Positions 15,412 to 21,829 of a stretch of 24,634 bases of DNA are shown in pieces (position 1 is the first letter of the stretch; every line of letters begins with the position of its first letter). Location: the IMG/VR virus record IMGVR_UViG_3300010354_000615, positions 1-24,634 of that record; one strand, written 5' to 3'. The notes under the pieces are model-generated. The model was not told the DNA's origin. It did not search any database and saw only the letters and a program-made list of their open reading frames with translations. The DNA is from a virus. The position numbers and the translations under genes were made by a program.

Positions 15412-16376
15412 CAGTCTTCTTCTGCGAGTCGAGCAAAGTATGATAGAGTGTCCTCTGAGTCATCAGACGATGGAGCAACTGCAACTGCTTTCTCTCGGAA
15501 AGATGATACTTCTTCTGCCCAAGACTGTTTAGGTTCGGAAGGTTTGCTTCCAAATCGGGACGCTGCTGTATTAGTAAACGGCGCAGAATCATCCTCATCT
15601 TCTGCCGTCTCAGCATCAACTCGGGGACGTGCAGAACCTGTAGAAAGAACAGTAACAAGTCGTTGCTGAAGTTCCTCATAGGTCTTGAAGTTCTTCGGAT
15701 CTGTAAAGTCAGTCAACGAATACTCTTGACGCCAGATCTTTTCAAGTTCACTATCTTGGAAGTCACCGAGAGTCGATGCTTCAGCGAACTCGGACTTGTC
15801 GTAGTTCCAATAACCTTCGACTTGTCGAATCTTCAGTTTGAAGTCTGCACCAGTCCAAAGATCAAAGGGATCGATAGGACTTTCATCAGCGAAAGCAGGT
15901 TTCATTGCCTCTACAATCTTGTCAAAGATCTTCTTACCAAACTTGTAGAGGAACACACGACCCTCGTTCTCGGGGTGTGCAGGATCACTTACAACATAGA
16001 TGTTGGCATAGTATGACAGTTTACGCTTCTGCTTACGTGCTACTTCTTTATCAGCATCCGTGCCACTGTTCCAAAGTTCACGATTCAATTCACCCACGGG
16101 ATCCTTTTTGTTGAGAGTAGTCAGACTATTCTCAATGTACCAACCACCAGGTCCTTTGAACGCATGAGACCATACTTTAGCGAACGGGAGATCTTCTCCC
16201 TCAGGAGCAGGAAGAAAGCGAATTACGGCATAAGAGTTGCCACCTTTATCGAGTTCTGGTTTCCAGAATCGATCATCAACACCACCACCAGTGGTAGGTT
16301 GATTGATTTTCTCAATTTCTTGTGTCAGTTTAGCAAAGTTACTGCCACTAGACTTCTTGAGACTTGCGAAAGACAT
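15411..16376 (-). CDS. 32: gp32 single-stranded DNA-binding protein
   Basis: 321 aa (T4: 301). The N-terminal LAST-type basic motif SLKKSSG (cooperativity) is followed by DDRFWKPELDKGGNSYAVIRFLP, the opening strands of the OB-fold core. Next come FAKVWSHAFKGPGGWYIENS and YYANIYVVSDPAHPENEGRVFLYKFG, all conserved in gp32. The C-terminal third is acidic (EDEDDSAPF, SSDDSEDT), as expected for the protein-interaction tail. The T4 zinc site (one His, three Cys) is not conserved; there is no cysteine in the whole protein. It coats ssDNA and organises replication, recombination and repair together with gp59. A strong GAGGTAA Shine-Dalgarno sequence precedes the ATG. The leader carries a hairpin that may be an autoregulatory operator. 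Confidence 0.97.
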   Translation of the reverse strand: MSFASLKKSSGSNFAKLTQEIEKINQPTTGGGVDDRFWKPELDKGGNSYAVIRFLPAPEGEDLPFAKVWSHAFKGPGGWYIENSLTTLNKKDPVGELNRELWNSGTDADKEVARKQKRKLSYYANIYVVSDPAHPENEGRVFLYKFGKKIFDKIVEAMKPAFADESPIDPFDLWTGADFKLKIRQVEGYWNYDKSEFAEASTLGDFQDSELEKIWRQEYSLTDFTDPKNFKTYEELQQRLVTVLSTGSARPRVDAETAEDEDDSAPFTNTAASRFGSKPSEPKQSWAEEVSSFREKAVAVAPSSDDSEDTLSYFARLAEED

Positions 16377-16410
16377 AGGATTACCTCGTATTTGTTAGAT
16401 TTGGTCTGTT

Positions 16411-16434
16411 GGTACTGTATCGGCGTACCGATAC
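16411..16434 (-). promoter_or_regulatory. Hairpin or possible pseudoknot in the gp32 leader
   Basis: On the minus strand GTATCGG (16434-16428) pairs with CCGATAC (16423-16417) around loop TACG. A further GTACC at 16415-16411 can pair with GGTAC formed by the stem end and loop, as in an H-type pseudoknot. It is followed by an A-rich, apparently unstructured leader leading to GAGGTAA and the gp32 ATG. T4 gene 32 has a translational operator of this layout, which gp32 binds to repress its own synthesis. The function here is inferred from layout. Confidence 0.45.
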
Positions 16435-16441
16435 TATTTAT
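16434..16441 (-). promoter_or_regulatory. Late promoter-like motif upstream of gp32
   Basis: ATAAATAG on the minus strand, overlapping the TAA stop of the DUF1825 gene and 58 nt before gp32. If a start site lay about 6 nt downstream, it would fall inside the leader hairpin, so only read-through transcripts would carry the intact hairpin. Confidence 0.35.
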
Positions 16442-16773
16442 GAAGGATCGTCAAGTTCCTTCTTGATGGCACTGTCGAGAATGGAGTTCATCGCCTCACA
16501 GCACTCGTTCATGTTAGCATACCCGAAGGTCCGTGTCAAGTCATCGATCTTGGTTTTCATCTCCAGTGCTTCCGAATCTTCGTATGCAGCGAGACACAAT
16601 CGGGTATAAAAAAGTTTTTGCTTTTCGATGAGAGCTTTGGTCTCATTGATGTGAGCAATCTTCCCTGTATGATCCATGTTAGGAAGATTTGCTGACATTT
16701 GAGCGATCCTTTTGTAGTTATCAAAGATAACAGAAAGATCCTGTTTTACTATTTCTGAATTGAAAAATGTCAT
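16438..16773 (-). CDS. DUF1825-family protein of cyanobacterial type
   Basis: 111 aa. The opening MTFFNSEIVKQDLSVIFDNY and the rest (a single long helical protein with TGKIAHINETKALIEKQKLFYTRL) match the DUF1825 family, which is conserved in cyanobacteria and T4-like cyanophages. No function is established. It lies between gp59 and gp32, where T4 has no gene. The ATG overlaps the gp59 stop (ATGA), so it is translated with the replication operon. The two adjacent Cys near residues 89-90 are the only striking residues. Confidence 0.75.
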   Translation of the reverse strand: MTFFNSEIVKQDLSVIFDNYKRIAQMSANLPNMDHTGKIAHINETKALIEKQKLFYTRLCLAAYEDSEALEMKTKIDDLTRTFGYANMNECCEAMNSILDSAIKKELDDPS

Positions 16774-17369
16774 AACTTGTTATTGATAGTGTCAAGAATC
16801 ACTTTTCTATATCGACCACAATCGATGTCAAGAAATGGCACATACTTTACGATCTTCATTCTCGTCTGCTCCCACACAGGATCAGAAAGATTCTTATCAA
16901 AGTTTTTTACATACCCAAGACAATGTTCCAACACTGCCATTGTCTCAAGAGTAATTTCATTAGCATAAAAACTTCGGAGTAGAACTGGATGCTTGTTTGG
17001 TTCTACGGTGAAAAGATTGTCAAAGTTTTTGTCATATGGATATTCAACTTCATCCAGAAGACTATCAATATCCTGCTTGAACCTATAGGTAAATGATTCC
17101 TGTTTGGTTTTCCAGTTTTTGTAGGCATCATCGGAGAAATTCCGAACATACCCACCAAAATCAACAATAAAATTAGACACCAAATAATAGATCATCTCTT
17201 CAGGAGAATACTTGGCACCCAATTTCTTGAAAAAATATACATCCTTTCGTTTCTGAAAGGATGCTTCGTTTGCTCGAACGTTTCCGTTATATCGAAAATA
17301 ATTATACTGTTCTTTAGTGAAGTGATTTTTGACTGCAAGATACATTTTATACACTTCAAATCCAGTCAC
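16770..17369 (-). CDS. 59: gp59 helicase assembly protein (loader of gp41)
   Basis: 199 aa (T4: 217). Matches T4 gp59 along its length: VYKMYLAVKNHFTKEQYNYF near the N-terminus, then ANEASFQKRKDVYFFKKLGAKY, IYYLVSNFIVDFGGYV, and the C-terminal LEHCLGYVKNFDK and VWEQTRMKIVKY segments. It is an all-helical protein that binds forked DNA and gp32 and loads the gp41 helicase. The start codon is GTG, overlapping the gp33 stop (GTGA). Gene order 33-59-32 is as in T4, apart from the inserted DUF1825 gene. Confidence 0.93.
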   Translation of the reverse strand: MTGFEVYKMYLAVKNHFTKEQYNYFRYNGNVRANEASFQKRKDVYFFKKLGAKYSPEEMIYYLVSNFIVDFGGYVRNFSDDAYKNWKTKQESFTYRFKQDIDSLLDEVEYPYDKNFDNLFTVEPNKHPVLLRSFYANEITLETMAVLEHCLGYVKNFDKNLSDPVWEQTRMKIVKYVPFLDIDCGRYRKVILDTINNKL

Positions 17370-17617
17370 AACGGCAGAACCCCCCTTGATGTTTTTTTGA
17401 TATAGTTGAGTCTTTGTGCTTCGTAATGTAGTTTCTGCTTCAGAGACTTGGACATGAGTTTGGAAACGGTTTCCATTTCAATGTCGTTGTCTTGGCAAAA
17501 ACAAACGATAGCATCTAGGTAGTTTACCAGACCCTTACCATTTTTGACAATGGTTTCAATCTCTTCGGCAAACTTTGCGGAAGTCATAAATTTTTTTTCG
17601 ACTTCCTTTTTATTCAT
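17366..17617 (-). CDS. 33: gp33 late-transcription co-activator
   Basis: 83 aa from ATG at 17617. The frame is open further upstream, but the part before MNKKEVEKKF overlaps the nuclease gene deeply. This ATG has an AGAGGA Shine-Dalgarno sequence at good spacing and an ATGAATAA overlap with the upstream stop. Conserved elements of cyanophage gp33 are visible: FAEEIETIVKNGKGLVNYLDAIVCFC, then NDIEMETVSKLMSKSLKQKL and a final ERLNYIKKT-like segment (AQRLNYIKKT). gp33 bridges host RNA polymerase with the sliding clamp and the late sigma-like gp55, giving clamp-activated late transcription. This matches the late promoter motifs found across the window. Confidence 0.82.
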   Translation of the reverse strand: MNKKEVEKKFMTSAKFAEEIETIVKNGKGLVNYLDAIVCFCQDNDIEMETVSKLMSKSLKQKLHYEAQRLNYIKKTSRGVLPL

Positions 17618-18281
17618 TGGGGTGTCCTCTGACGAATTCTTCAATATAAGACTTGAGTAATTGTAAATAGTCATCAAGATTGTACTTCTCAAAAATTTGT
17701 ATAGAGCCCCCTTCAACGGCGATAAGCGTGACAATTTTCTTTACCTCTAATCCTGTACGTTCTAAAAACATGGCAGCATAGGCAGTTTCTTGAACGAAAT
17801 AATTTTCAATCCAGTGCTCTTCTTTATTCTTAGTGGATGTCTTGAAGTCAATGACAGCAAGTTCCCCATCGAATTCAGCGATGCAATCGACACGACCAGC
17901 GAGACCGAGATAATCGGACCACATTGGTGTCTCCAGACAGTAGATATTATTGATTCGATCAAGAGTGCTTTTTGCCGAAGTGAACATGTACCAAGCAAGA
18001 GGGTGTTCGTTCTCTTTTTCGCCCAGAGTTCCTTTCAGATACTTTTCAGCGAGAGAGTGAAACGCTGTGCCGCGTGAGGTTGCCCTAGCAGATACTTTGT
18101 TTGCTTCTTCTTCACCGACTCTCTTTCTCCATTCCATAATGGATTTTTTGGAGCGAATGCCAGTGACAGAAGTTACACTCGGATAATATTTATCATTGTT
18201 ATCAAAACGATAAAAACGAAGTCCATTTTCTTCACGAACCTGAGGTTCTGGGAAGTCGATGGTTTTCACAAAATTGAACAT
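17610..18281 (-). CDS. PD-(D/E)XK family exonuclease (RecB/Cas4-like)
   Basis: 223 aa. Nuclease motifs in order: RGTAFHSLAEKY (Arg70-His75-Glu79), LETPMWSDYLGLAGRVD (Glu117, Asp132), AVIDFKTST (Asp145, Lys147) and a following QETAYAAMF motif with Gln and Tyr. This is the arrangement of the RecB/lambda-exonuclease superfamily. Cyanophages of this group carry such a gene between phoH and 33. It may take part in host DNA breakdown or in recombination with gp32 and gp59. The substrate is not evident from sequence. The stop overlaps the gp33 start, and the ATG touches the last base of the phoH stop. Confidence 0.88.
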   Translation of the reverse strand: MFNFVKTIDFPEPQVREENGLRFYRFDNNDKYYPSVTSVTGIRSKKSIMEWRKRVGEEEANKVSARATSRGTAFHSLAEKYLKGTLGEKENEHPLAWYMFTSAKSTLDRINNIYCLETPMWSDYLGLAGRVDCIAEFDGELAVIDFKTSTKNKEEHWIENYFVQETAYAAMFLERTGLEVKKIVTLIAVEGGSIQIFEKYNLDDYLQLLKSYIEEFVRGHPNE

Positions 18282-19042
18282 TAGTAACCTAATTTATATT
18301 TGGATAGGAGATAAGATTTGACAAGACCAGAACGAACGATATCAGGAATACCAAACTCAATGCAAGTAAACTCTTCCATGTTTTGAATGATCTTCATGAA
18401 GTCGTTGATGCCAGACTTCTCACTCTCTTTAGTCAAGTCAGACTGTGTGATGTCACCACAGAACATGATCTTAGAATCTTCACCAACACGGGTGATGATA
18501 GAATCAAGTTCGTGGAAGTTTAGATTAGAGAATTCATCAACGATGATAATCGCATTGTCAAGAGTAACTCCCCTAATAAAAGAAGTAGACCAAAAACTAA
18601 TAGTTTCCTGGGCTCGTAGGTTATCATACAGCATTTCAAACGAATTGTCATCAGGCATACTGAACATATAACGAACCATGTTCTTGTATGGGATCTGATA
18701 TAGAGAAGACTTATCTTCATGGTCCCCAGGGAGGAATCCAATCTCTCTAGTTGGAACAAGTGATCTCACAATATAGATTTTATCGTAAGGAGTATTTTCA
18801 TCCAACACTTCACGCAATGCGTTGTAGAGAGTAATGAAAGTCTTACCAGTACCTGCTACGCCATGCAAGAGTAGATTCTTACCGCGAGCATATTCATTGA
18901 ACATCCACTCTTGATTATCTGTTACTGGTTCAATAGGAACCATGAAAGAAGAATCAATGGGTTTCCTGCGTCTGATTTGTTTTGCAGTCATACCAGGTGG
19001 AACTGGTGGGGCACCAGCACGAGACTTTCTAGATCTTGGCAT
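18281..19042 (-). CDS. phoH: PhoH-like P-loop ATPase
   Basis: 253 aa from ATG at 19042. The frame is open further upstream (to 19153), but that part overlaps the preceding gene. Walker A GVAGTGKT lies near residue 60. Walker B is IIIVDEFSNL, and the segments REIGFLPGDHEDK and FCGDITQSDL are diagnostic of PhoH. PhoH is widespread in marine phages. It is often linked with phosphate stress in its host form, but phage function is unresolved; proposals include RNA-related roles. The basic N-terminus (PRSRKSRAG) may bind nucleic acid. It lies one base after the stop of the FmdB-like gene, in one operon with thyX upstream and the nuclease downstream. Confidence 0.95.
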   Translation of the reverse strand: MPRSRKSRAGAPPVPPGMTAKQIRRRKPIDSSFMVPIEPVTDNQEWMFNEYARGKNLLLHGVAGTGKTFITLYNALREVLDENTPYDKIYIVRSLVPTREIGFLPGDHEDKSSLYQIPYKNMVRYMFSMPDDNSFEMLYDNLRAQETISFWSTSFIRGVTLDNAIIIVDEFSNLNFHELDSIITRVGEDSKIMFCGDITQSDLTKESEKSGINDFMKIIQNMEEFTCIEFGIPDIVRSGLVKSYLLSKYKLGY

Positions 19043-19043
19043 A

Positions 19044-19274
19044 TTATGTAAAGCGAGATAGGTTTGACCCAGGATGGGCTTTCTGAACTTTGGACATGAC
19101 TTCTTTGAAACCAGCATCAGTCTTGGGTTTACCATAAGTAACACCACCGACACCTGCTGACCAGTCTTTATCCCAGTCAGGGTTATCGTCTTTCCATTTA
19201 CTGTATTCAGTCATAGTCATGGAGAGTTCTTGTTTCTCCCCAGTGAGTTTATTTATTACTGGATAAGTCGGCAT
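19044..19274 (-). CDS. FmdB-like small conserved phage protein without zinc cysteines
   Basis: 76 aa from ATG at 19274, which overlaps the thyX stop (ATGA). The start MPTYPVINKLTGE and the end DAGFKEVMSKVQKAHPGSNL are typical of the short FmdB-like proteins found beside phoH in T4-like marine phages. FmdB proteins normally carry a zinc ribbon after the MPTY segment; here no cysteine is present. Function unknown. Confidence 0.75.
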   Translation of the reverse strand: MPTYPVINKLTGEKQELSMTMTEYSKWKDDNPDWDKDWSAGVGGVTYGKPKTDAGFKEVMSKVQKAHPGSNLSRFT

Positions 19275-19975
19275 CAATCAATCCTCACTGATGGTTGGAC
19301 GGTTTCGATTTCGCTGCACCTACAGTCGTCATTAGGACAAGACCAATCAAGTGCTTCCGAGACAGTGGGGAACGTACACGTAAAGATGCGCTTAGCGCCC
19401 AGTGCAATATCCATGTGCTCTTTTTGAGTACCATTTGCAGAACGAAGATTGATATAATGTACCCAACTACGCACATTTCCCGTCATATAAATGCGAGTCG
19501 GTGTGCATAGTGGCAGTACCATTCTAGCACATTCTTTTGCAATGCCATCTTCCAACATATCTTGATACAAATTCATGGCATGTTTGAAGTGGTCCTGCAT
19601 AAGGATCTGATACTTCTGAACAATCCAAGGATCAACATCATCAATACTGTTTTGACGATTTTTTGTATCTTGACGACGAAGTTCTGGTACAGGAATATCT
19701 TCTCCAAGCATTGAAGAATCTGCATAGCGTTGAGAAAATTCCTGATAGGTGAATGATCTATGCCTCAAGATCTGGGCAGCAATCGCCCGAGTAGTATTGA
19801 TCTCAAGAGTCATGTGTGCCTGCTCAAAGACGCTCCAGTGCCCGTGTTTGATGCAGTACTTCAGAAGACCCGCAACGTTGGGATTGTCCTGGTTCTGGGG
19901 GTTGCTAACGCGAGCAATGTACCCCATCAGCGACTCTCCATTGGGAGTTGCAGATACAAGTTTTACATTATTCAT
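19274..19975 (-). CDS. thyX: ThyX flavin-dependent thymidylate synthase
   Basis: 233 aa. The ThyX signature RHRSFTYQEFSQRY (RHR at 71-73, seven residues, then Ser81) is intact. An upstream H54 region and C-terminal segments RIYMTGNVRSWVHYINLR fit the family's FAD and dUMP-binding parts. The enzyme makes dTMP from dUMP using methylene-tetrahydrofolate, FAD and NADPH, and supplies thymidine for AT-rich phage DNA. The C-terminal end after about residue 208 has an unusual Cys cluster (SCPNDDCRCS) and an acidic/hydrophilic tail; I cannot assign it a function. Start ATG overlaps the stop of the membrane-protein gene upstream. Confidence 0.96.
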   Translation of the reverse strand: MNNVKLVSATPNGESLMGYIARVSNPQNQDNPNVAGLLKYCIKHGHWSVFEQAHMTLEINTTRAIAAQILRHRSFTYQEFSQRYADSSMLGEDIPVPELRRQDTKNRQNSIDDVDPWIVQKYQILMQDHFKHAMNLYQDMLEDGIAKECARMVLPLCTPTRIYMTGNVRSWVHYINLRSANGTQKEHMDIALGAKRIFTCTFPTVSEALDWSCPNDDCRCSEIETVQPSVRID

Positions 19976-20246
19976 GATCAGATTTTTCTAATTTTACATT
20001 ACCAAGAACAATAGATGCCATAACTAGCATACCTAAAGATTTTAGATATCCAATTTTAGCAATTCCAAACGTAGGTGTCAAGATAGAATTCCACAGTATG
20101 AAGAATACAATTGGAGTAACAACAGCTCTCCATACAACCATAGCGAGTGCTGCAACTACTGTTGCTCTCTGCAATCTTTGCTTGTCTTCTTCACTCAGTT
20201 CTTCTGGTTCATCAACGTCTACTGGTTTATCAAAGTAGATTGTCAT
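19968..20246 (-). CDS. Small membrane protein, cyanophage-type
   Basis: 92 aa from ATG at 20246, where ATGA overlaps the upstream stop. A longer frame exists to 20279, but that extension is within the preceding gene. The N-terminus is acidic (DVDEPEELSEED). Two hydrophobic segments follow: VVAALAMVVWRAVVTPIVFFILW (about 30-52) and a second one about residues 62-80. It probably sits in the host membrane during infection. I do not recognise a named family. Confidence 0.65.
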   Translation of the reverse strand: MTIYFDKPVDVDEPEELSEEDKQRLQRATVVAALAMVVWRAVVTPIVFFILWNSILTPTFGIAKIGYLKSLGMLVMASIVLGNVKLEKSDHE

Positions 20247-20500
20247 TTTGTTTTTTTCTTTTGATTTGGATCGTTCCATAATTTTGGATTCACTTTTCCC
20301 TCAGTCCACTCCATACTAATTAGATCTCCTCTATAGAGATCCCAGTACCAATCAAATATTGCAGATTTCTTATGTGAAATTACAATATCATAACAGATCT
20401 TACCGTCCATCTTGTAAGTAACAAGATAAGAATTCAATGGCAAAGTTTTATCATTTGCCAAAGAACGATCTACATTTTGATGTAAAACTTTTACACTCAT
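20243..20500 (-). CDS. Conserved phage protein of unknown function
   Basis: 85 aa from ATG at 20500, which overlaps the upstream stop (ATGA). An earlier ATG at 20518 lies inside the preceding gene. It is hydrophilic with several strands and aromatic clusters (SYLVTYKMDGKICYDIVI, then DWYWDLYRGDLISMEWTEG) and a Lys-rich end. Probably a small globular cytoplasmic protein. No motif tells its role. Confidence 0.6.
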   Translation of the reverse strand: MSVKVLHQNVDRSLANDKTLPLNSYLVTYKMDGKICYDIVISHKKSAIFDWYWDLYRGDLISMEWTEGKVNPKLWNDPNQKKKTK

Positions 20501-20964
20501 CGAGTTCTGCCTCCCCATTGAATTTGGGGAAATGCTTCTTGAACTACGTTGAATGTTATTCGATACTTATCAGTCAACTTCTTATCTTTCACAAGACACA
20601 GAAGTTCTGCTTCTGAAGAATGAAGTCCCTCTAGAAGTTGGATGAACATAGTTTCTCTGCGAAGAGATGGAATAGAATTATCTCCACCCTTACAGAACCT
20701 ATAAAATCCACGATACTCTTGCTCAAGACGTGTATGATCTGTCCCAGCAGGAGCATCATTTACTGTGTAAGGTACTTCCCCTTCGGGAATAATACTTTCG
20801 ATACTGTCATCATAATTCCAAATCAAAAGTTGACGCAGTGCAGGTGAGTTATATTGCTGAAGAAGTTTTACTTTTTCAGCTTTGGTTTTTGCATTATGTA
20901 CTTTTTGTAGAATTTCACTAATCAAAAGCCTATTGCTGCTGTTTGTCAATAATTGTTTAGCCAT
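20497..20964 (-). CDS. DUF6433-like conserved phage protein
   Basis: 155 aa. KAEKVKLLQQYNSPALRQLLIWNYD, the IIPEGEVPYTVNDAPAGTDHT segment and RRETMFIQLLEGLHSSEAELL resemble a family common in T4-like marine phages, which I take to be DUF6433. Function unknown. In related phages it is one of the small conserved early-region proteins. The start has a good GAGGTA Shine-Dalgarno sequence 8 nt upstream. Translation of the next genes (85-aa protein, membrane protein, ThyX) is linked by overlapping stops and starts. Confidence 0.7.
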   Translation of the reverse strand: MAKQLLTNSSNRLLISEILQKVHNAKTKAEKVKLLQQYNSPALRQLLIWNYDDSIESIIPEGEVPYTVNDAPAGTDHTRLEQEYRGFYRFCKGGDNSIPSLRRETMFIQLLEGLHSSEAELLCLVKDKKLTDKYRITFNVVQEAFPQIQWGGRTR

Positions 20965-20980
20965 TGCGATACCTCATAAA

Positions 20981-21208
20981 TCAATCTTCATCATCATCTA
21001 GATCCTCATAGTCATCTTGAGTGCGAATAAAAAGCAGTTCATCATGTAAGATGTTGCCATCATCATCCAGCATTTCTGGATGGGTAATTGCTTTTGCATA
21101 AGCTGCATTGTCAATGAATGCGTCAATATGTCCTTTGATGCTCCACGTAACTAATGCTCCTAAAACAAAGGCACCAATAACGACTAAGACTACTAGTGCT
21201 ACTAACAT
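20981..21208 (-). CDS. Small single-pass membrane protein with acidic tail
   Basis: 75 aa. Residues 1-24 are one hydrophobic segment (MLVALVVLVVIGAFVLGALV onward), followed by a mixed region and a very acidic C-terminus (DDYEDLDDDED). The N-terminal helix acts as anchor or signal; no cleavage site is clear. AAAGGGGG serves as ribosome binding site but is partly inside an inverted repeat. No named family recognised. Regulated, possibly, by the leader hairpin described separately. Confidence 0.62.
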   Translation of the reverse strand: MLVALVVLVVIGAFVLGALVTWSIKGHIDAFIDNAAYAKAITHPEMLDDDGNILHDELLFIRTQDDYEDLDDDED

Positions 21209-21246
21209 GGTTTCCCCCTTTAGTTATTGTTTACTATTGGAAACCA
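21208..21246 (-). promoter_or_regulatory. Inverted repeat over the ribosome binding site of the 75-aa membrane protein
   Basis: TGGTTTCC at 21246-21239 pairs with GGAAACCA at 21215-21208 on the minus strand, an 8-bp perfect match with a 23-nt loop. The downstream arm covers part of the GGGGG ribosome binding site and the first base of the ATG. It could limit translation. Confidence 0.4.
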
Positions 21247-21270
21247 ACCTCCCATTTGATATACTCAAAT

Positions 21271-21278
21271 ATATTTAG
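21271..21278 (-). promoter_or_regulatory. TAAATA motif overlapping the glutaredoxin stop
   Basis: CTAAATAT on the minus strand; its TAA is the stop codon of the glutaredoxin gene. It lies 63 nt before the 75-aa membrane protein gene and may drive it. Confidence 0.35.
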
Positions 21279-21517
21279 ATTAGTTTTTGTTCTCTTAGAT
21301 ACTTTACAGTATCAGTGCATCCACCTAGTTTAGTTCCGTTCATCAGAACCTGAGGAAAAGTTGCTCCTCTACCAAACTCACGATAGAAATCTTCTCGTGT
21401 AAAATTTGTATCAAGAACGTACTCACGATAATTCAATCCCTTACCACCAAGTACGGTTTTTACTTGATCGCAATACGGGCATCCTTTGCGAGTATAAACA
21501 GTAAAATTCATAGTCAT
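21275..21517 (-). CDS. grx: Glutaredoxin
   Basis: 80 aa. The active site is KGCPYCDQ (Cys13-Pro-Tyr-Cys16), followed by the TFPQVLMNG cis-proline loop (Pro55) and the GGCTDT glutathione-binding turn. A full-length dithiol glutaredoxin, it acts as electron donor, for instance to ribonucleotide reductase; in T4 this role is held by nrdC thioredoxin/glutaredoxin. The start could also be the second Met (residue 3). A CTAAATAC motif lies 25 nt upstream within the end of the preceding gene. Confidence 0.95.
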   Translation of the reverse strand: MTMNFTVYTRKGCPYCDQVKTVLGGKGLNYREYVLDTNFTREDFYREFGRGATFPQVLMNGTKLGGCTDTVKYLREQKLI

Positions 21518-21528
21518 AGTTATAAAAA

Positions 21529-21828
21529 TTAGTTTGGACTAGTATTTAGTTCGTCAATAATTGAGATAATATTATGACGTTTTTTGTCCTTTCTCTTCTT
21601 CACTTTTTTCATGTTTTTATTCAATGCCAAAAGTTTTCCCATCTGTTGAGCAAATTCAGATCGAATTTCCGAACTGACATCTCGGGATATCTGAGCAAGT
21701 CCTGCAGGACCCAATCCAATTTCATCAAGATCTTCATCAATGAGTGGATCGATAACAAAATCATCATCTCCAATCATATCTTGCACTTTTTGTGGTAGAT
21801 CTTCTTTTGAAAAATTTGGAATGTCCAT
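21529..21828 (-). CDS. Hypothetical protein, acidic N-terminus and basic C-terminus
   Basis: 99 aa. The N-terminal half is acidic (DDDFVIDPLIDEDLDEIG), the middle helical (RDVSSEIRSEFAQQMGKLL), and the C-terminal part very basic (KNMKKVKKRKDKKRHN). It begins one base after the upstream stop codon. I recognise no family. A charge layout of this kind could fit an adaptor or nucleic-acid contact, but nothing shows that directly. Confidence 0.55.
   Translation of the reverse strand: MDIPNFSKEDLPQKVQDMIGDDDFVIDPLIDEDLDEIGLGPAGLAQISRDVSSEIRSEFAQQMGKLLALNKNMKKVKKRKDKKRHNIISIIDELNTSPN
21542..21549 (-). promoter_or_regulatory. Late promoter motif upstream of glutaredoxin
   Basis: CTAAATAC on the minus strand, 25 nt before the glutaredoxin ATG, inside the last codons of the 99-aa gene. 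Same octamer and similar spacing as before gp26 and gp4. Confidence 0.45.
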
Positions 21829-21829
21829 A

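Noticed and set aside
17366-17734. Longer gp33 starting at 17734
   Set aside because: The extension lies within the nuclease gene and is unlike gp33. The ATG at 17617 has a good ribosome binding site.
18183-18196. TAAATA motif inside the nuclease gene
   Set aside because: It encodes conserved residues (NDKYYP) and no gene begins at a suitable distance, so chance is more likely than a promoter.
18281-19153. Longer PhoH starting at 19153
   Set aside because: The extra 37 residues overlap the upstream FmdB-like gene in another frame and do not look like PhoH. The ATG at 19042 lies one base after the upstream stop.
19246-19260. AATAAATA motif inside the FmdB-like gene
   Set aside because: The next start codon (phoH) is about 200 nt away, much farther than for the other motifs.
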